From: Desulfobulbaceae bacterium UBA5628
GTDB taxonomy: Bacteria > Desulfobacterota > Desulfobulbia > Desulfobulbales > Desulfurivibrionaceae
Direction of reading: 5' to 3'
Length of the DNA stretch: 27,363 nucleotides
Assembly (NCBI GenBank): GCA_002421565.1
Contig: DIKC01000137.1
Location: forward strand, 1-27,363
The notes under the pieces were generated by a model that was not told where the DNA came from, ran no database searches, and saw nothing but the letters and a program-made list of their open reading frames with translations. Positions 1 through 7,871 of this stretch are shown here, one piece after another (position 1 is the stretch's first letter; each line of letters starts with the position of its first letter). Made by a program: the position numbers and the translations under genes.

Positions 1-1181
1 CCAACCGCGGCGGCCGTACCTGCCATGCCGCGATTATTTCCCGTGAACTCGGCATTCCCTGCGTGATCGGCACCGGCACCGGCACCGAGAAGATCAAGAA
101 AGGCCAGGACATTACCGTTTCCTCGGCCGAGGGCGAGACCGGCTATGTTTACGAAGGGCTGCTCAAGTTCGAGATCGAACGGATCGATCTCGGCGACCTG
201 CCCAAGACCAAGACCAAGATTATGATGAACCTGGCCATCCCGGAAAAGGCCTTTTCCGAATGCCAGATTCCCAACGACGGAGTGGGGTTGGCCCGTGAGG
301 AGTTCGTGATCAACTCCCACATCGGCATTCATCCCCTGGCCCTCTATAACTACGAGGAATTGAAGAAGTCCGCCGACCCGGAAAAGCAGGCGGTGATTCG
401 GGCCATCGACGAGAAGACTGCCGCCTATACCGACAAGAAGCAATTTTTCATCGACAAGGTGGCGGAAGGAGTGGGCCGGATTGCGGCCGGTTTCTATCCC
501 AAGGATGTCATTGTCCGCCTTTCCGATTTCAAATCCAACGAATACGCCAATCTGGTCGGCGGCACCTTCTACGAGCCGGACGAAGAGAATCCGATGATCG
601 GCTGGCGCGGCGCCTCCCGTTACTACGACCCCAAATACCGTCCCGCCTTTGAGCTGGAGTGCAAGGGATTGCTCAAGGCCCGCAACGACATGGGATTGAC
701 CAACATCAAGCTGATGGTGCCTTTCTGCCGCACTCCCGAGGAAGGCAGGAAGGTTGTCGAGGTGTTGCGGGATTGCGGCCTGATTCAGGGCGAAAACGGC
801 CTTGAGCTGTACGTGATGTGCGAGATCCCCTCCAACGTCATTCTGGCCGACGCCTTTGCCGACATTTTCGACGGCTTCTCAATCGGCTCCAACGACCTCA
901 CCCAGCTTACCTACGGTCTGGATCGCGATTCCGGGCTGCTCTCCGGTATTGCCGACGAACGCCATGCCGCGGTGAAAGAGATGATCAAGATGGTCATCGC
1001 CACTGCCAAGCGGCGCGGCCGCAAGATCGGGATCTGCGGCCAGGGGCCGTCCGACTTCCCCGACTTCGCCACCTTCCTGGTGGAGTGCGGGATCGATTCC
1101 ATGAGTTTGATCCCCGACACCGCGGTTAAGACCCGCTTGGCGGTGGCGGCCAAGGAAAAGGAAATGGGAATCAGCGCCTGA
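1..1181 (+). CDS. ppsA: Phosphoenolpyruvate synthase, 3' part (5' end outside window)
   Basis: PEP synthase (pyruvate, water dikinase) makes PEP from pyruvate and ATP, with AMP and phosphate as by-products, and feeds gluconeogenesis. The reading frame is open from base 3 and stops with TGA at 1179-1181, so the gene enters from the left edge and only the swivelling-domain end and the C-terminal PEP-binding barrel are present. The phosphohistidine motif GGRTCHAAI is visible, with the catalytic His at bases 24-26. The C-terminal signature GSNDLTQLTYGLDRDS and the catalytic-Cys motif GICGQGPSD (Cys at 1035-1037) are both intact. These motifs fit PpsA rather than PPDK or enzyme I of the PTS. The gene converges on thiD and their ends overlap by 11 bp. 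The PpsA regulator ppsR lies about 15 kb downstream on the other strand. Confidence 0.95.
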   Translation, partial: NRGGRTCHAAIISRELGIPCVIGTGTGTEKIKKGQDITVSSAEGETGYVYEGLLKFEIERIDLGDLPKTKTKIMMNLAIPEKAFSECQIPNDGVGLAREEFVINSHIGIHPLALYNYEELKKSADPEKQAVIRAIDEKTAAYTDKKQFFIDKVAEGVGRIAAGFYPKDVIVRLSDFKSNEYANLVGGTFYEPDEENPMIGWRGASRYYDPKYRPAFELECKGLLKARNDMGLTNIKLMVPFCRTPEEGRKVVEVLRDCGLIQGENGLELYVMCEIPSNVILADAFADIFDGFSIGSNDLTQLTYGLDRDSGLLSGIADERHAAVKEMIKMVIATAKRRGRKIGICGQGPSDFPDFATFLVECGIDSMSLIPDTAVKTRLAVAAKEKEMGISA

Positions 1182-1977
1182 TGGGAGAAACCAGATGGTG
1201 AGCCAGGGGATGGTGGGGGCCGCGGCCAAGTTTTAGCTCGGCCCCGGCCCTGATCGCGGCCTCGGTGAAGGCGACGGCCTGGCGGAAGGCCTCGGGCCAA
1301 GAGCCGTATTTGAGATGGCAGGCGGTCAGGGCGGCGGCAAAGGTGCAGCCGGTGCCGTGAAAATTGCCGCCTGCCAGCCGGGGATGGCGCTGTTCATGGC
1401 TGGTCAATCCGTCCCCTTCCTTGAGCAGCAACAGGTCGACAATCTCCGCTTCTTCTTCCCGGCGGTGACCGCCGGTGATCACCAGGGCTCGCAGTCGTGG
1501 ACAGGCGGTGAATAAAGAGGCGGCCGCCTCCGGTTGCCCGCTTAAAATCTCCAGTTCCGGTAGATTGGGAGTGAGAACGGTGGCCCGGTTCATCACCGTG
1601 GTTTTAAGCACCGCCAGATCGGCGGCCGGTAGCAGGGCATGGCCGTCGCCGGCCGCCAGCACCGGATCGTAAACCACCTCGCCGCTGAAATCCGCCAGCG
1701 CTTCGGCCACGGCCTTGGCCGCCGCCGCCCCCCCGATCATCCCGATCTTGACATGGGAAACCGGCAGATCGCTAAGCACCGCCTCGATCTGGCGGCGCAC
1801 CAGAATCGGATCCACGGCGGAAAAGGCCCGCACTCCGCCGGTGTTCTGAACCGTGAGGCAGGTGATGGCGGCGGCCCCGTATACCCCCAAGGCGGTAAAG
1901 GTTTTGAGATCGGCCTGGATTCCGGCCCCGCCGGAAGGGTCGGAGCCGGCGATGCTTAATACGATCCGCCGGGGCAA
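1171..1977 (-). CDS. thiD: Hydroxymethylpyrimidine/phosphomethylpyrimidine kinase
   Basis: ThiD phosphorylates HMP and then HMP-phosphate, giving the pyrimidine half of thiamine. The 268-residue product has the usual family length. The N-terminal ribokinase-fold signature [16 protein letters not shown] spans residues 8-23, the DPV motif is at about 104-106 and the anion-hole motif GTGCTF is at 208-213. In the segment after DPV, where the family often has a Ser-Gly pair, this protein reads [10 protein letters not shown]. It starts 3 nt after the stop of the upstream slyD-like gene, so the two are almost certainly co-transcribed. Its end overlaps ppsA, which points the other way. No thi genes are adjacent and no TPP riboswitch was recognised. 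A stand-alone pyridoxal kinase activity cannot be excluded from sequence alone. Confidence 0.93.
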   Translation of the reverse strand: MPRRIVLSIAGSDPSGGAGIQADLKTFTALGVYGAAAITCLTVQNTGGVRAFSAVDPILVRRQIEAVLSDLPVSHVKIGMIGGAAAAKAVAEALADFSGEVVYDPVLAAGDGHALLPAADLAVLKTTVMNRATVLTPNLPELEILSGQPEAAASLFTACPRLRALVITGGHRREEEAEIVDLLLLKEGDGLTSHEQRHPRLAGGNFHGTGCTFAAALTACHLKYGSWPEAFRQAVAFTEAAIRAGAELKLGRGPHHPLAHHLVSPIRR

Positions 1978-1980
1978 GGA

Positions 1981-2433
1981 TTATTCTCCTGTCGCGGCCC
2001 GGATTTCGGTGACCGTAATCGAGTAGAACAATTCCTGGCCGGCCAGGGGGTGGTTGAAATCAACGGTGGCGTGTTCATCGTCCAGTTCCATGATCATGGC
2101 CGGCAGACGATGTTGCTGGCCTTCTTTTTCCAGGTTCATCGCCACCACCATCCCGGGTTGTAATTCCTGCTCCCGGCCGAGGTTTTCCCGCTTGACCCGG
2201 ATCACCAGTTCTTCGTAGCGGGGGCCGTATCCTTCCTCCGGGCCGATGCTGATGGCGCGGGTTTCTCCCGGTTTCATCCCGATCACCGCCCGCTCAAAGG
2301 AGGGCAGGGCGGTGCCGCTGCCGACCCGGAATGAGAGGGGGCCGCTGTCGCTGGATGATTCGAAGATTTCGCCGTTGGCCAGCGAACCCTGGTAATGGAC
2401 GGTTACTTGATCGTTTTCCTTGACCTGTTGCAT
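1981..2433 (-). CDS. slyD: FKBP-type peptidyl-prolyl isomerase, SlyD-like
   Basis: This is a cytoplasmic prolyl isomerase/chaperone of the SlyD group. The 150-residue protein has the split FKBP domain (residues about 1-65 and 125-150) with the start [23 protein letters not shown] and the motif [10 protein letters not shown]. An insert-in-flap chaperone domain at about 70-122 includes [25 protein letters not shown] and the final strand LFYSITV. It lacks the long His/Cys-rich metal-binding tail of E. coli SlyD, so a nickel-delivery role is not supported here. It is the first gene of a two-gene unit with thiD, behind a well-formed promoter at 2469-2497. The start codon sits in a weak Shine-Dalgarno context (GGGAG about 6 nt upstream). 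Confidence 0.9.
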   Translation of the reverse strand: MQQVKENDQVTVHYQGSLANGEIFESSSDSGPLSFRVGSGTALPSFERAVIGMKPGETRAISIGPEEGYGPRYEELVIRVKRENLGREQELQPGMVVAMNLEKEGQQHRLPAMIMELDDEHATVDFNHPLAGQELFYSITVTEIRAATGE

Positions 2434-2468
2434 GCTAAACTCCCAATGGCAATTTATTGAAAGGCTCC

Positions 2469-2497
2469 ATTATGCCGGAAGCTCGTTGTAAAATCAA
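2469..2497 (-). promoter_or_regulatory. Sigma70-type promoter for slyD-thiD
   Basis: On the minus strand there is a TTGATT -35 box (2497-2492), a 17-nt spacer and a CATAAT -10 box (2474-2469). This puts the start of transcription near 2462, about 28 nt upstream of the slyD ATG. The match is seen in the sequence; promoter activity is inferred. Confidence 0.6.
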
Positions 2498-2517
2498 GCT
2501 GGCGCCAGGGCATGGGG

Positions 2518-3930
2518 TCAGTGGACGATGAAATGTTCGGTCCAGATTTCCAGCTTGCCGGTCAGCCGCGACAGGGGCATGGCCTTGGTGGCCTTGCCGG
2601 AGCCGTTTTCCTGGTCGGCAACCGGCTCCGGCACTTCATAGTCCATGATGAATTGTTCCAGCCGGTCGCCGTAGACGGCGATCGCCCGTTTCATGAACTG
2701 GAGCAGTTGTTCGTAGGGAAAGGGTTTGCCGTAAACATCCAGGTGTTGATCGATAAAAATCCTGATTTTGGTCAGCTCGGCTTCGCTCTTGCCGGAGTGG
2801 CCGGGGCAGCCGGTCAGGATCGCCACCGTTTTTTCCTGTAACTCCTGGGTGGTGATGGTTCTTTGTCCGGCCAGGGATTGGAACAGCATCTTGACCGTAA
2901 GCACCATGCCCCTGAGGCCCAGAAAAAAGTCCGTTGCCTGCTCGGCGGCCAGGTAGGATGGGTTGAGGGAGGAGCCGGCTCCGGCGATCCGCTGTTTGAG
3001 GTCGGTGAGCAGGCCGGGCTTGATGGTGTCGTGAAAGAGCTTGATGTTTTTAAGAAAGACCGGCAGCAACTCAAGCTGGCGGAGGGATTTGCCCCGGTAT
3101 GCAAGGGCGGTGAGCAGGTTGCCGAGTTTGCCGATGGTGGCCGGAAAGCGCTCCAGCAGGAGGGGCAGTTCCACGGCCCGCAGTTCTTCCAGTTGCCGGA
3201 TAAAATCCTGTAACTGGTCGATTTCTTCCGGTTGATATTCCTGAAAGTCCTCGACATAGGCCTTGATCTGGTCGGAGGCCTTGATGGCGGTGAAGATCAG
3301 GTTTTGCAGCAGGCGGGTAGCCATTGCCGGCAAGCCGCTGAAGTCGATTTCTTTGAGTTTGCCTTCCAGTTGGCCGGCGCGGGCGGCGCATTGGTCCAGG
3401 GTCGGGGTCTTGGCTTCATTGTTTTCGCCGGTTACAAAACGGTAAAAACGCAGCCCCTGCTCCAGGCTTTCCGGGTTGATTTTGGTCGCCTGCTTGGCCA
3501 GCGGCAACAGGCCCGGCAGGGAAAGAAGACGGCGCAGGTTTTCCTGCCCTTCGATCAGAATCCGGCAGTGTCCTTCCAGGTCGCGGAGGGGTTGTTCCAG
3601 CCCTTCGCATTCTTGTTGCAGGCGGGCCGCCTGGAGTTTGGCGGCTTCCGGTTTGGTTGCCCGGCGGCGAACATCAATGGCCAGATCGCCCAGCTCGTTT
3701 TCCAGCTTTTCCAGTTCGCGCAGGATGGCTTTGATCCCGGCCGTATATTGATCACGGGCGCTCTTGTAATCTTCATTCAGGCCGTATAAACGGAGCTGTT
3801 CGCCGGCCTTGTCGAAGTTTACTTGTAGCCACTGGCTGAGTTGCGGGTTGGTGGTGAGCGGCTCCACCGCCCGGCGGGTGGCGGCCAGCAGCTCGGTTAT
3901 ATGATTGACGCTTGCCTGGGCGGCTTCCAT
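2518..3930 (-). CDS. Unrecognised 470-residue helical protein
   Basis: I do not recognise a family. The product is rich in Leu, Glu, Gln, Lys and Arg, has no signal peptide or membrane segment and looks almost entirely alpha-helical. Heptad-like stretches suitable for coiled coil occur at about residues 75-150 and 240-285. A Leu/Pro-rich segment (SLPGLLPLAKQATKINPESL) lies near 155-175, and the C-terminus ends in a short polar linker followed by a 25-residue tail. Codon use matches neighbouring core genes, and the long uninterrupted frame supports a real gene. It is a single-gene unit, divergent from cbiQ across 138 bp and followed by the slyD promoter. A cytoplasmic scaffold or cell-division-type role would be a guess. 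Confidence 0.75.
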   Translation of the reverse strand: MEAAQASVNHITELLAATRRAVEPLTTNPQLSQWLQVNFDKAGEQLRLYGLNEDYKSARDQYTAGIKAILRELEKLENELGDLAIDVRRRATKPEAAKLQAARLQQECEGLEQPLRDLEGHCRILIEGQENLRRLLSLPGLLPLAKQATKINPESLEQGLRFYRFVTGENNEAKTPTLDQCAARAGQLEGKLKEIDFSGLPAMATRLLQNLIFTAIKASDQIKAYVEDFQEYQPEEIDQLQDFIRQLEELRAVELPLLLERFPATIGKLGNLLTALAYRGKSLRQLELLPVFLKNIKLFHDTIKPGLLTDLKQRIAGAGSSLNPSYLAAEQATDFFLGLRGMVLTVKMLFQSLAGQRTITTQELQEKTVAILTGCPGHSGKSEAELTKIRIFIDQHLDVYGKPFPYEQLLQFMKRAIAVYGDRLEQFIMDYEVPEPVADQENGSGKATKAMPLSRLTGKLEIWTEHFIVH

Positions 3931-4095
3931 GGTTGTTCTTTGGTCTTGCGGTTAGTTGACGGCGGTCGCCGAAGGGCGAAAAAATATCGAAACAGCCCAA
4001 GCTCTATACCAGATTTCGCTGGCAAGGAGGAACTTAAAAAAGTAGGGTGGCGGCGATTATATCAATAATTGCATATGAGGCGGGCAAAGAAGGCG

Positions 4096-4830
4096 ATGGA
4101 GATCATGGGGTTGATGGCCGGCAATTCAGTGGTGCATGGGCTTGATCCGCGTTTGCGGGTGGCAACGGCCTTTGTTTTCGCCCTGGTGACGGCTCTTTCC
4201 CGCTCGATCATGGCCCCGGCCCTGGCCTTGGGAGTTGGTCTGGGGCTGGTCTGGGCGGCTCGCCTGCCGGCGGCAATGGTGGCTCGCCGCTTGCTGGCGG
4301 TCAATCTTTTCATGTTTTTTCTCTGGCTGGTTTTGCCTTTTACCTGGGGCGGCCCGGCCGACTTTGCGGATGGCCTGGGCCAGGCCTTGCTGATTACCCT
4401 CAAGGCCAATGGCATTGCCTGTCTATTTTGGGGGCTGGTGGCGACCATTCCGGTGGGGGTGCTGGGGCATGCCTTGATCCGTTTGGGAATCCCGGCCAAA
4501 CTGGCCCATTTGTTGCTCTTTACCTATCGTTATCTGTATGTTCTTTATGAAGAATACCAGCGGCTGCGGCAGGCGGCCCTGGTGCGCGGCTTTCAGCCCC
4601 GGCCATCCCGTCATGCCTTGCGGACTTACGCCTGGCTGGTGGGGATGTTGCTGGTGCGGGCCTTCAACCGTTCGCAGCGGGTTTACGAGGCCATGCTCTG
4701 CCGGGGGTTCAAGGGGCGTTTCTATTCCTTGGAGCATTTTTCCTTTTCCGGCCGGGATTGCTTGGCCCTGTTCTTTTTCGGCCTTTTTCTGGGCGGTATG
4801 GTGTATGGCGAATGGCTGCTGAATCGTTGA
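4096..4830 (+). CDS. cbiQ: ECF transporter transmembrane subunit (cobalt/nickel), CbiQ/EcfT family
   Basis: This is the membrane coupling subunit of an energy-coupling-factor transporter, linking the ATPase to a substrate-binding subunit. The N-terminus has the family start VVHGLDPRLRVATAF, followed by about five hydrophobic segments. The cytoplasmic coupling region contains EEYQRLRQAALVRGFQ and the motif MLCRGFKGRF, matching the paired Ala-Arg-Gly helices of EcfT proteins. The start is uncertain: ATG 4075 has no ribosome site, ATG 4096 follows AAGAAGG closely and ATG 4105 follows GGAG. I chose 4096 because known relatives begin shortly before the HGLDPR motif. cbiO follows immediately and is translationally coupled. 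CbiM and CbiN, the usual metal-specificity subunits, are not in the window. Confidence 0.85.
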   Translation: MEIMGLMAGNSVVHGLDPRLRVATAFVFALVTALSRSIMAPALALGVGLGLVWAARLPAAMVARRLLAVNLFMFFLWLVLPFTWGGPADFADGLGQALLITLKANGIACLFWGLVATIPVGVLGHALIRLGIPAKLAHLLLFTYRYLYVLYEEYQRLRQAALVRGFQPRPSRHALRTYAWLVGMLLVRAFNRSQRVYEAMLCRGFKGRFYSLEHFSFSGRDCLALFFFGLFLGGMVYGEWLLNR

Positions 4831-4862
4831 AAGAAGCGCACTCCCACCCTTCGGGAGAGGCG

Positions 4863-5573
4863 ATGCTTACCCTGGAACGGGTCGGGTTTGCCTATCCCGG
4901 GCAGGAACCGGTGCTGCGGGAAATCTCCCTTTCTTTGCGCGCCGGTGAAAAGCTGGGCCTGGTTGGCGACAACGGTAGCGGCAAGACCACCCTGCTCCAT
5001 TTGATCATGGGATTGCTGCGGCCGGATGAAGGTCGGGTTATTCTTTTTGGCCGTCCCATGCTGGCGGAGGCGGATTTCGCGCCCCTGCGCGGCCGGATCG
5101 GGCTGCTTTTCCAGGATGCCGACGACCAGTTGTTCTGCCCCACGGTATTGGAAGACGTGGCCTTCGGGCCGCTCAATCAGGGGAAAAGCCGGGAGCAGGC
5201 GGAAAAAATCGCCCGCCGGACCTTGGAGCGGCTCGGGATCGGCGCCTTGGCCGAACGGGTTGCCCATCAACTTTCCGGAGGAGAAAAGAAGATGGCGGCC
5301 CTGGCGGCGGTGCTGGCCATGGAGCCGGCGGTGCTGTTGCTCGATGAACCCACCACCGGCCTGGATTTCCACACCCGTCAGCGGTTGCTTGAATTGCTGG
5401 CGGGGCTCGATCTGGCCATGTTGCTGATCTCCCACGAATACGACTTTCTGGCCGAGGTGACCAAGCAGGTGCTGGTTCTCCGGGACGGCCATATTGTCAC
5501 CGAGGCGGCCGCCCCCCACACCCATGTCCACGTTCATCCCGCCGGCACCCACCCCCATCGCCACCAGCCGTAA
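4863..5573 (+). CDS. cbiO: ECF transporter ATP-binding subunit (cobalt/nickel) with His-rich tail
   Basis: This is the ABC ATPase of the ECF transporter paired with CbiQ. Walker A is GDNGSGKTT, the Q-loop is GLLFQDADDQLFCPTV (the DDQLF context is typical of CbiO/EcfA), the signature is LSGGEKK, Walker B is VLLLDEPTTGLD and the switch His lies in LLISHEYDF. I place the start at ATG 4863, 5 nt after GGAG at 4854-4857, which gives 236 residues. An in-frame ATG at 4812 inside cbiQ would add 17 residues without a good ribosome site. The C-terminus after the ABC domain ends in HTHVHVHPAGTHPHRH, eight His in 16 residues, which suggests binding of nickel or cobalt and favours a metal rather than a vitamin substrate. 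Confidence 0.9.
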   Translation: MLTLERVGFAYPGQEPVLREISLSLRAGEKLGLVGDNGSGKTTLLHLIMGLLRPDEGRVILFGRPMLAEADFAPLRGRIGLLFQDADDQLFCPTVLEDVAFGPLNQGKSREQAEKIARRTLERLGIGALAERVAHQLSGGEKKMAALAAVLAMEPAVLLLDEPTTGLDFHTRQRLLELLAGLDLAMLLISHEYDFLAEVTKQVLVLRDGHIVTEAAAPHTHVHVHPAGTHPHRHQP

Positions 5574-5596
5574 AGCCCGTAAGGTCGCTTACGGCT
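5566..5596 (+). repeat. Inverted repeat between cbiO and the hisI promoter
   Basis: TTACGGCT at 5589-5596 can pair perfectly with AGCCGTAA at 5566-5573 (8 bp), or its inner part with CCGTAAG at 5577-5583 (7 bp, loop GTCG). The arms overlap the cbiO stop codon on one side and touch the -35 box of the hisI promoter on the other. There is no T-run, so this is at best a weak terminator; it could equally be a protein-binding site. Confidence 0.4.
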
Positions 5597-5624
5597 TGAC
5601 AATTTGCTTTGATAAACATATTCT
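5596..5624 (+). promoter_or_regulatory. Sigma70-type promoter for hisI-hisG-engB
   Basis: A perfect TTGACA -35 box (5596-5601), a 17-nt spacer and a TATTCT -10 box (5619-5624) are present. Transcription should start near 5631, only about 3 nt before the first ATG of the hisI frame (5634), which makes the choice of hisI start an open question. Confidence 0.7.
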
Positions 5625-5633
5625 GCCGCCGGT

Positions 5634-6158
5634 ATGGAGTTGATCTGCGAAAAATACCGGGAAAAGGAAGCGGCGGCCATTGCCCGTTGCCGCCGCCCCC
5701 GCGAACATTGTAAATTCCGTTCGTCCTGCATGATTAATTTCCTGACTCGGGAAAACGCCAAGCGGAAAGAAGAGGAAAACGCGCCGATGCTCGATTTCAG
5801 CAAGGGAAGCGGCCTGCTCCCCGCCATTGTTCAGGACCATGCCAGCAATGAGGTACTGATGCTGGCCTATATCAACGAAGAGGCGTGGCGACAAACCCTG
5901 GTCACCGGCAAGGCCCATTACTGGAGCCGCTCGCGTAACAAGATCTGGCTCAAGGGGGAAACATCCGGCCATATCCAGGAAATCAGGGAGATTCTGGTGG
6001 ACTGCGACGCCGACACCGTGGTTTACCGGGTGGAGCAGTTGGGCGGGGCGGCCTGCCATACCGGCCATCGTAGTTGTTTTTACCGCCGGGTGGCGGGCAA
6101 TGAATTGGAAGTGATCGCAGTGCCGGTTTTTGATCCAGCGGAGGTTTATCGGAAATGA
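5634..6158 (+). CDS. hisI: Phosphoribosyl-AMP cyclohydrolase with Cys-rich N-terminal extension
   Basis: HisI opens the purine ring of phosphoribosyl-AMP in histidine biosynthesis, a zinc- and magnesium-dependent reaction. The catalytic domain starts near residue 52 ([16 protein letters not shown]) and contains [18 protein letters not shown], the metal-binding DCDADTVV and the Cys pair in [15 protein letters not shown]. It is the stand-alone cyclohydrolase, with no HisE domain. About 51 extra residues precede the domain and carry Cys5, Cys19, Cys26 and Cys32 (core [14 protein letters not shown]). If ATG 5634 is used, the mRNA would be almost leaderless. The alternative ATG 5787 gives a normal-length 123-residue enzyme with a leader of about 155 nt but only a distant purine-rich site. 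The stop overlaps the hisG start by 4 bp. Confidence 0.88.
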   Translation: MELICEKYREKEAAAIARCRRPREHCKFRSSCMINFLTRENAKRKEEENAPMLDFSKGSGLLPAIVQDHASNEVLMLAYINEEAWRQTLVTGKAHYWSRSRNKIWLKGETSGHIQEIREILVDCDADTVVYRVEQLGGAACHTGHRSCFYRRVAGNELEVIAVPVFDPAEVYRK

Positions 6159-7027
6159 ATGTTTTAAAACTGGGAATCCCCAAGGGCAGCTTGGAAAAGG
6201 CGACCATTGAACTGTTTGAAAAATCGGGCTGGCGGATCAAGCTCTCCTCCCGCAACTATTTTCCCGAGATCGACGACCCGGAGCTTTCCTGCTCCATCTG
6301 CCGGCCCCAGGAAATGTCCATGTACATCGAAAAAGAGGTGCTGGACGCCGGGATCACCGGCAAGGACTGGACTTTGGAGAACCGCTCGGATGTGGTGGTG
6401 GTGGCCGACCTGATTTATTCCAAGGTGAGCCGGCGGCCCACCCGCTGGGTGCTGGCGGTGCCGGGGGATTCGCCGGTGCAGCGGGTCGAGGACCTGGAAG
6501 GGAAAAAGATCGCCACCGAGCTGGTCAATTTTACCCGCGAATATTTCTCCTCCCGCAAGATCAATGTGGATATTTCCTTTTCCTGGGGGGCCACCGAGGC
6601 CAAGGTGGTTTCTGGGCTGGCCGACGCCATTGTCGAGGTCACCGAGACCGAAAGCACCATCCGGGCCCACGGCCTGCGGATCATCGCCGAGCTGATGACC
6701 TCCAACACCCAGTTGATCGCCAGCAAGAGCGCTTGGGCCGATCCCTGGAAGCGGGAGAAGATCGAGAATATCGCCCTGCTCCTGCAAGGGGCGTTGCGGG
6801 CCGACAAGCTGGTGGGGCTCAAAATGAACGTGGCCAAGGAGCGGCTGGAAACGGTGATCGCCATGCTCCCCAGCCTCAACGCCCCTACGGTTTCGCCACT
6901 TTACCAGAAGGAGTGGTTTTCGGTGGAAACGGTGATCTCCGAGCATGAGGTGCGCGACCTGATTCCCCGGATGCTCAAGGCCGGGGCCGAAGGGATCATC
7001 GAATATTCCCTGAACAAGGTGATCTGA
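6155..7027 (+). CDS. hisG: ATP phosphoribosyltransferase, long form
   Basis: HisG catalyses the first and feedback-regulated step of histidine synthesis, joining ATP and PRPP. The protein is 290 residues, the length of the long form. The catalytic part includes [17 protein letters not shown] and the motif [18 protein letters not shown], close to the PRPP-binding signature of the family. The C-terminal ACT-like regulatory domain covers about residues 215-290 and includes [20 protein letters not shown] and [15 protein letters not shown]. Having this domain means it should not need HisZ and should be inhibited by histidine directly. The ATG overlaps the hisI stop as ATGA, a sign of translational coupling. 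The gene directly downstream starts 1 nt after its stop. Confidence 0.95.
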   Translation: MNVLKLGIPKGSLEKATIELFEKSGWRIKLSSRNYFPEIDDPELSCSICRPQEMSMYIEKEVLDAGITGKDWTLENRSDVVVVADLIYSKVSRRPTRWVLAVPGDSPVQRVEDLEGKKIATELVNFTREYFSSRKINVDISFSWGATEAKVVSGLADAIVEVTETESTIRAHGLRIIAELMTSNTQLIASKSAWADPWKREKIENIALLLQGALRADKLVGLKMNVAKERLETVIAMLPSLNAPTVSPLYQKEWFSVETVISEHEVRDLIPRMLKAGAEGIIEYSLNKVI

Positions 7028-7028
7028 G

Positions 7029-7637
7029 ATGCCGGGCGGCCCGGCCCTGATCATCAAGGAAGTCACGTTTCTGGACAGCGTCTTCAGCCTGGCCCGGCTG
7101 CCGGCCGCCGACCGGCCGGAAATCGCCTTTGCCGGGCGCTCCAACGTCGGCAAGTCTAGTCTGCTCAACCGGCTGATCAACCGCCGCAATCTGGTCAAGG
7201 TCAGCGCCCGGCCGGGTAAAACCCAGAGCCTCAACTACTATGCGGTGGACGACACCATTTATCTGGTGGATCTGCCGGGCTACGGCTATGCCAAGGTGGA
7301 CAAGGGTTTGCAGGAAAAGTGGGAGCAGTTGATCGCCTCCTACCTGGAAAGCCGGGCCACCCTGCGCTGCGTGGTGGTGATCATCGATATTCGCCATGCC
7401 TTGAAGGAGCTTGACCGGCTGCTGGTCGAGTGGTTGCGGGAGCGGGATATTCCCCTGCTGCTGGTTTATACCAAGATCGACAAGCTCTCCCGCAACGAAC
7501 AGCATCGCCAGGCCCGGCAACTGGACGCCGGCCTCGGCCTGACCGCGGCCGACCGCATCCTCTTTTCCGCCAAAACCGGCGATGGCCGCGACCAGCTCCT
7601 GGCCAAACTCGCCCTGTTTCTTACGCTCCCGGAATAA
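7029..7637 (+). CDS. engB: Ribosome biogenesis GTPase EngB (YsxC/YihA)
   Basis: EngB is an essential small GTPase needed for assembly of the large ribosomal subunit. The 202-residue protein has all five G motifs: G1 GRSNVGKSS at 36-44, the G2 Thr in RPGKTQSLN (about 61-69), G3 DLPGYGYA at 81-88, G4 TKID near 147 and G5 SAKTGDG near 181. The length is normal. It starts 1 nt after hisG and so is read from the histidine transcript, an arrangement without obvious functional logic. A short A-rich stretch follows its stop, and the accessory region begins there. Confidence 0.95.
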   Translation: MPGGPALIIKEVTFLDSVFSLARLPAADRPEIAFAGRSNVGKSSLLNRLINRRNLVKVSARPGKTQSLNYYAVDDTIYLVDLPGYGYAKVDKGLQEKWEQLIASYLESRATLRCVVVIIDIRHALKELDRLLVEWLRERDIPLLLVYTKIDKLSRNEQHRQARQLDAGLGLTAADRILFSAKTGDGRDQLLAKLALFLTLPE

Positions 7638-7685
7638 AAAAAGTCCTCGCGCTTTATACGTAGATTGCGTGCTATGTCGATAGCA

Positions 7686-7871
7686 ATGAGCTCCTTGTTT
7701 AAAGAGTTGCCGACATTCTCTCGCTTCCGCTCTGCTTATTTTTGGTGGGAGTCTGGGGCGCAATTCTGGCTTTTCACTTTGTATGGCAAGGATGAAATGG
7801 CCGACCTCAGTGTTAAGGAAAAGAGACTGCTCAAGGAAATGTTGAAAGAGGAACTGGAGGGCAGGCGATGA
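7686..7871 (+). pseudogene. HigB/RelE-type toxin remnant with internal in-frame deletion
   Basis: The frame encodes two recognisable ends of a HigB-like toxin. The N-terminal segment is MSSLFKELPTFSRFRS, and the C-terminal strand and helix begin at AYFWWESGAQFWLFTLYG and end in an acidic/basic helix. In relatives as I remember them these ends are separated by about 45-50 residues that carry the basic RNA-binding and catalytic core (RGKRGG-like stretch), giving a total of about 110 residues; here only 61 remain. An in-frame GTG at 7665 could extend the N-terminus by 7 residues. The stop overlaps the antitoxin ATG as ATGA, so the original coupling is kept. A functional short protein cannot be excluded, but toxin activity is unlikely. 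Confidence 0.65.

Noticed and set aside
3931..4095. Cobalamin riboswitch upstream of cbiQ
   Set aside because: The leader is short and lacks the conserved B12-box pattern; only a stray AAGGAGG at 4024-4030, not placed for any good start, was seen.
6164..7234. Long 356-codon open frame on the minus strand across hisG and engB
   Set aside because: It is antisense to hisG and engB, both of which have full family motifs; His/Gly/Leu-rich shadow of GC-rich codons.
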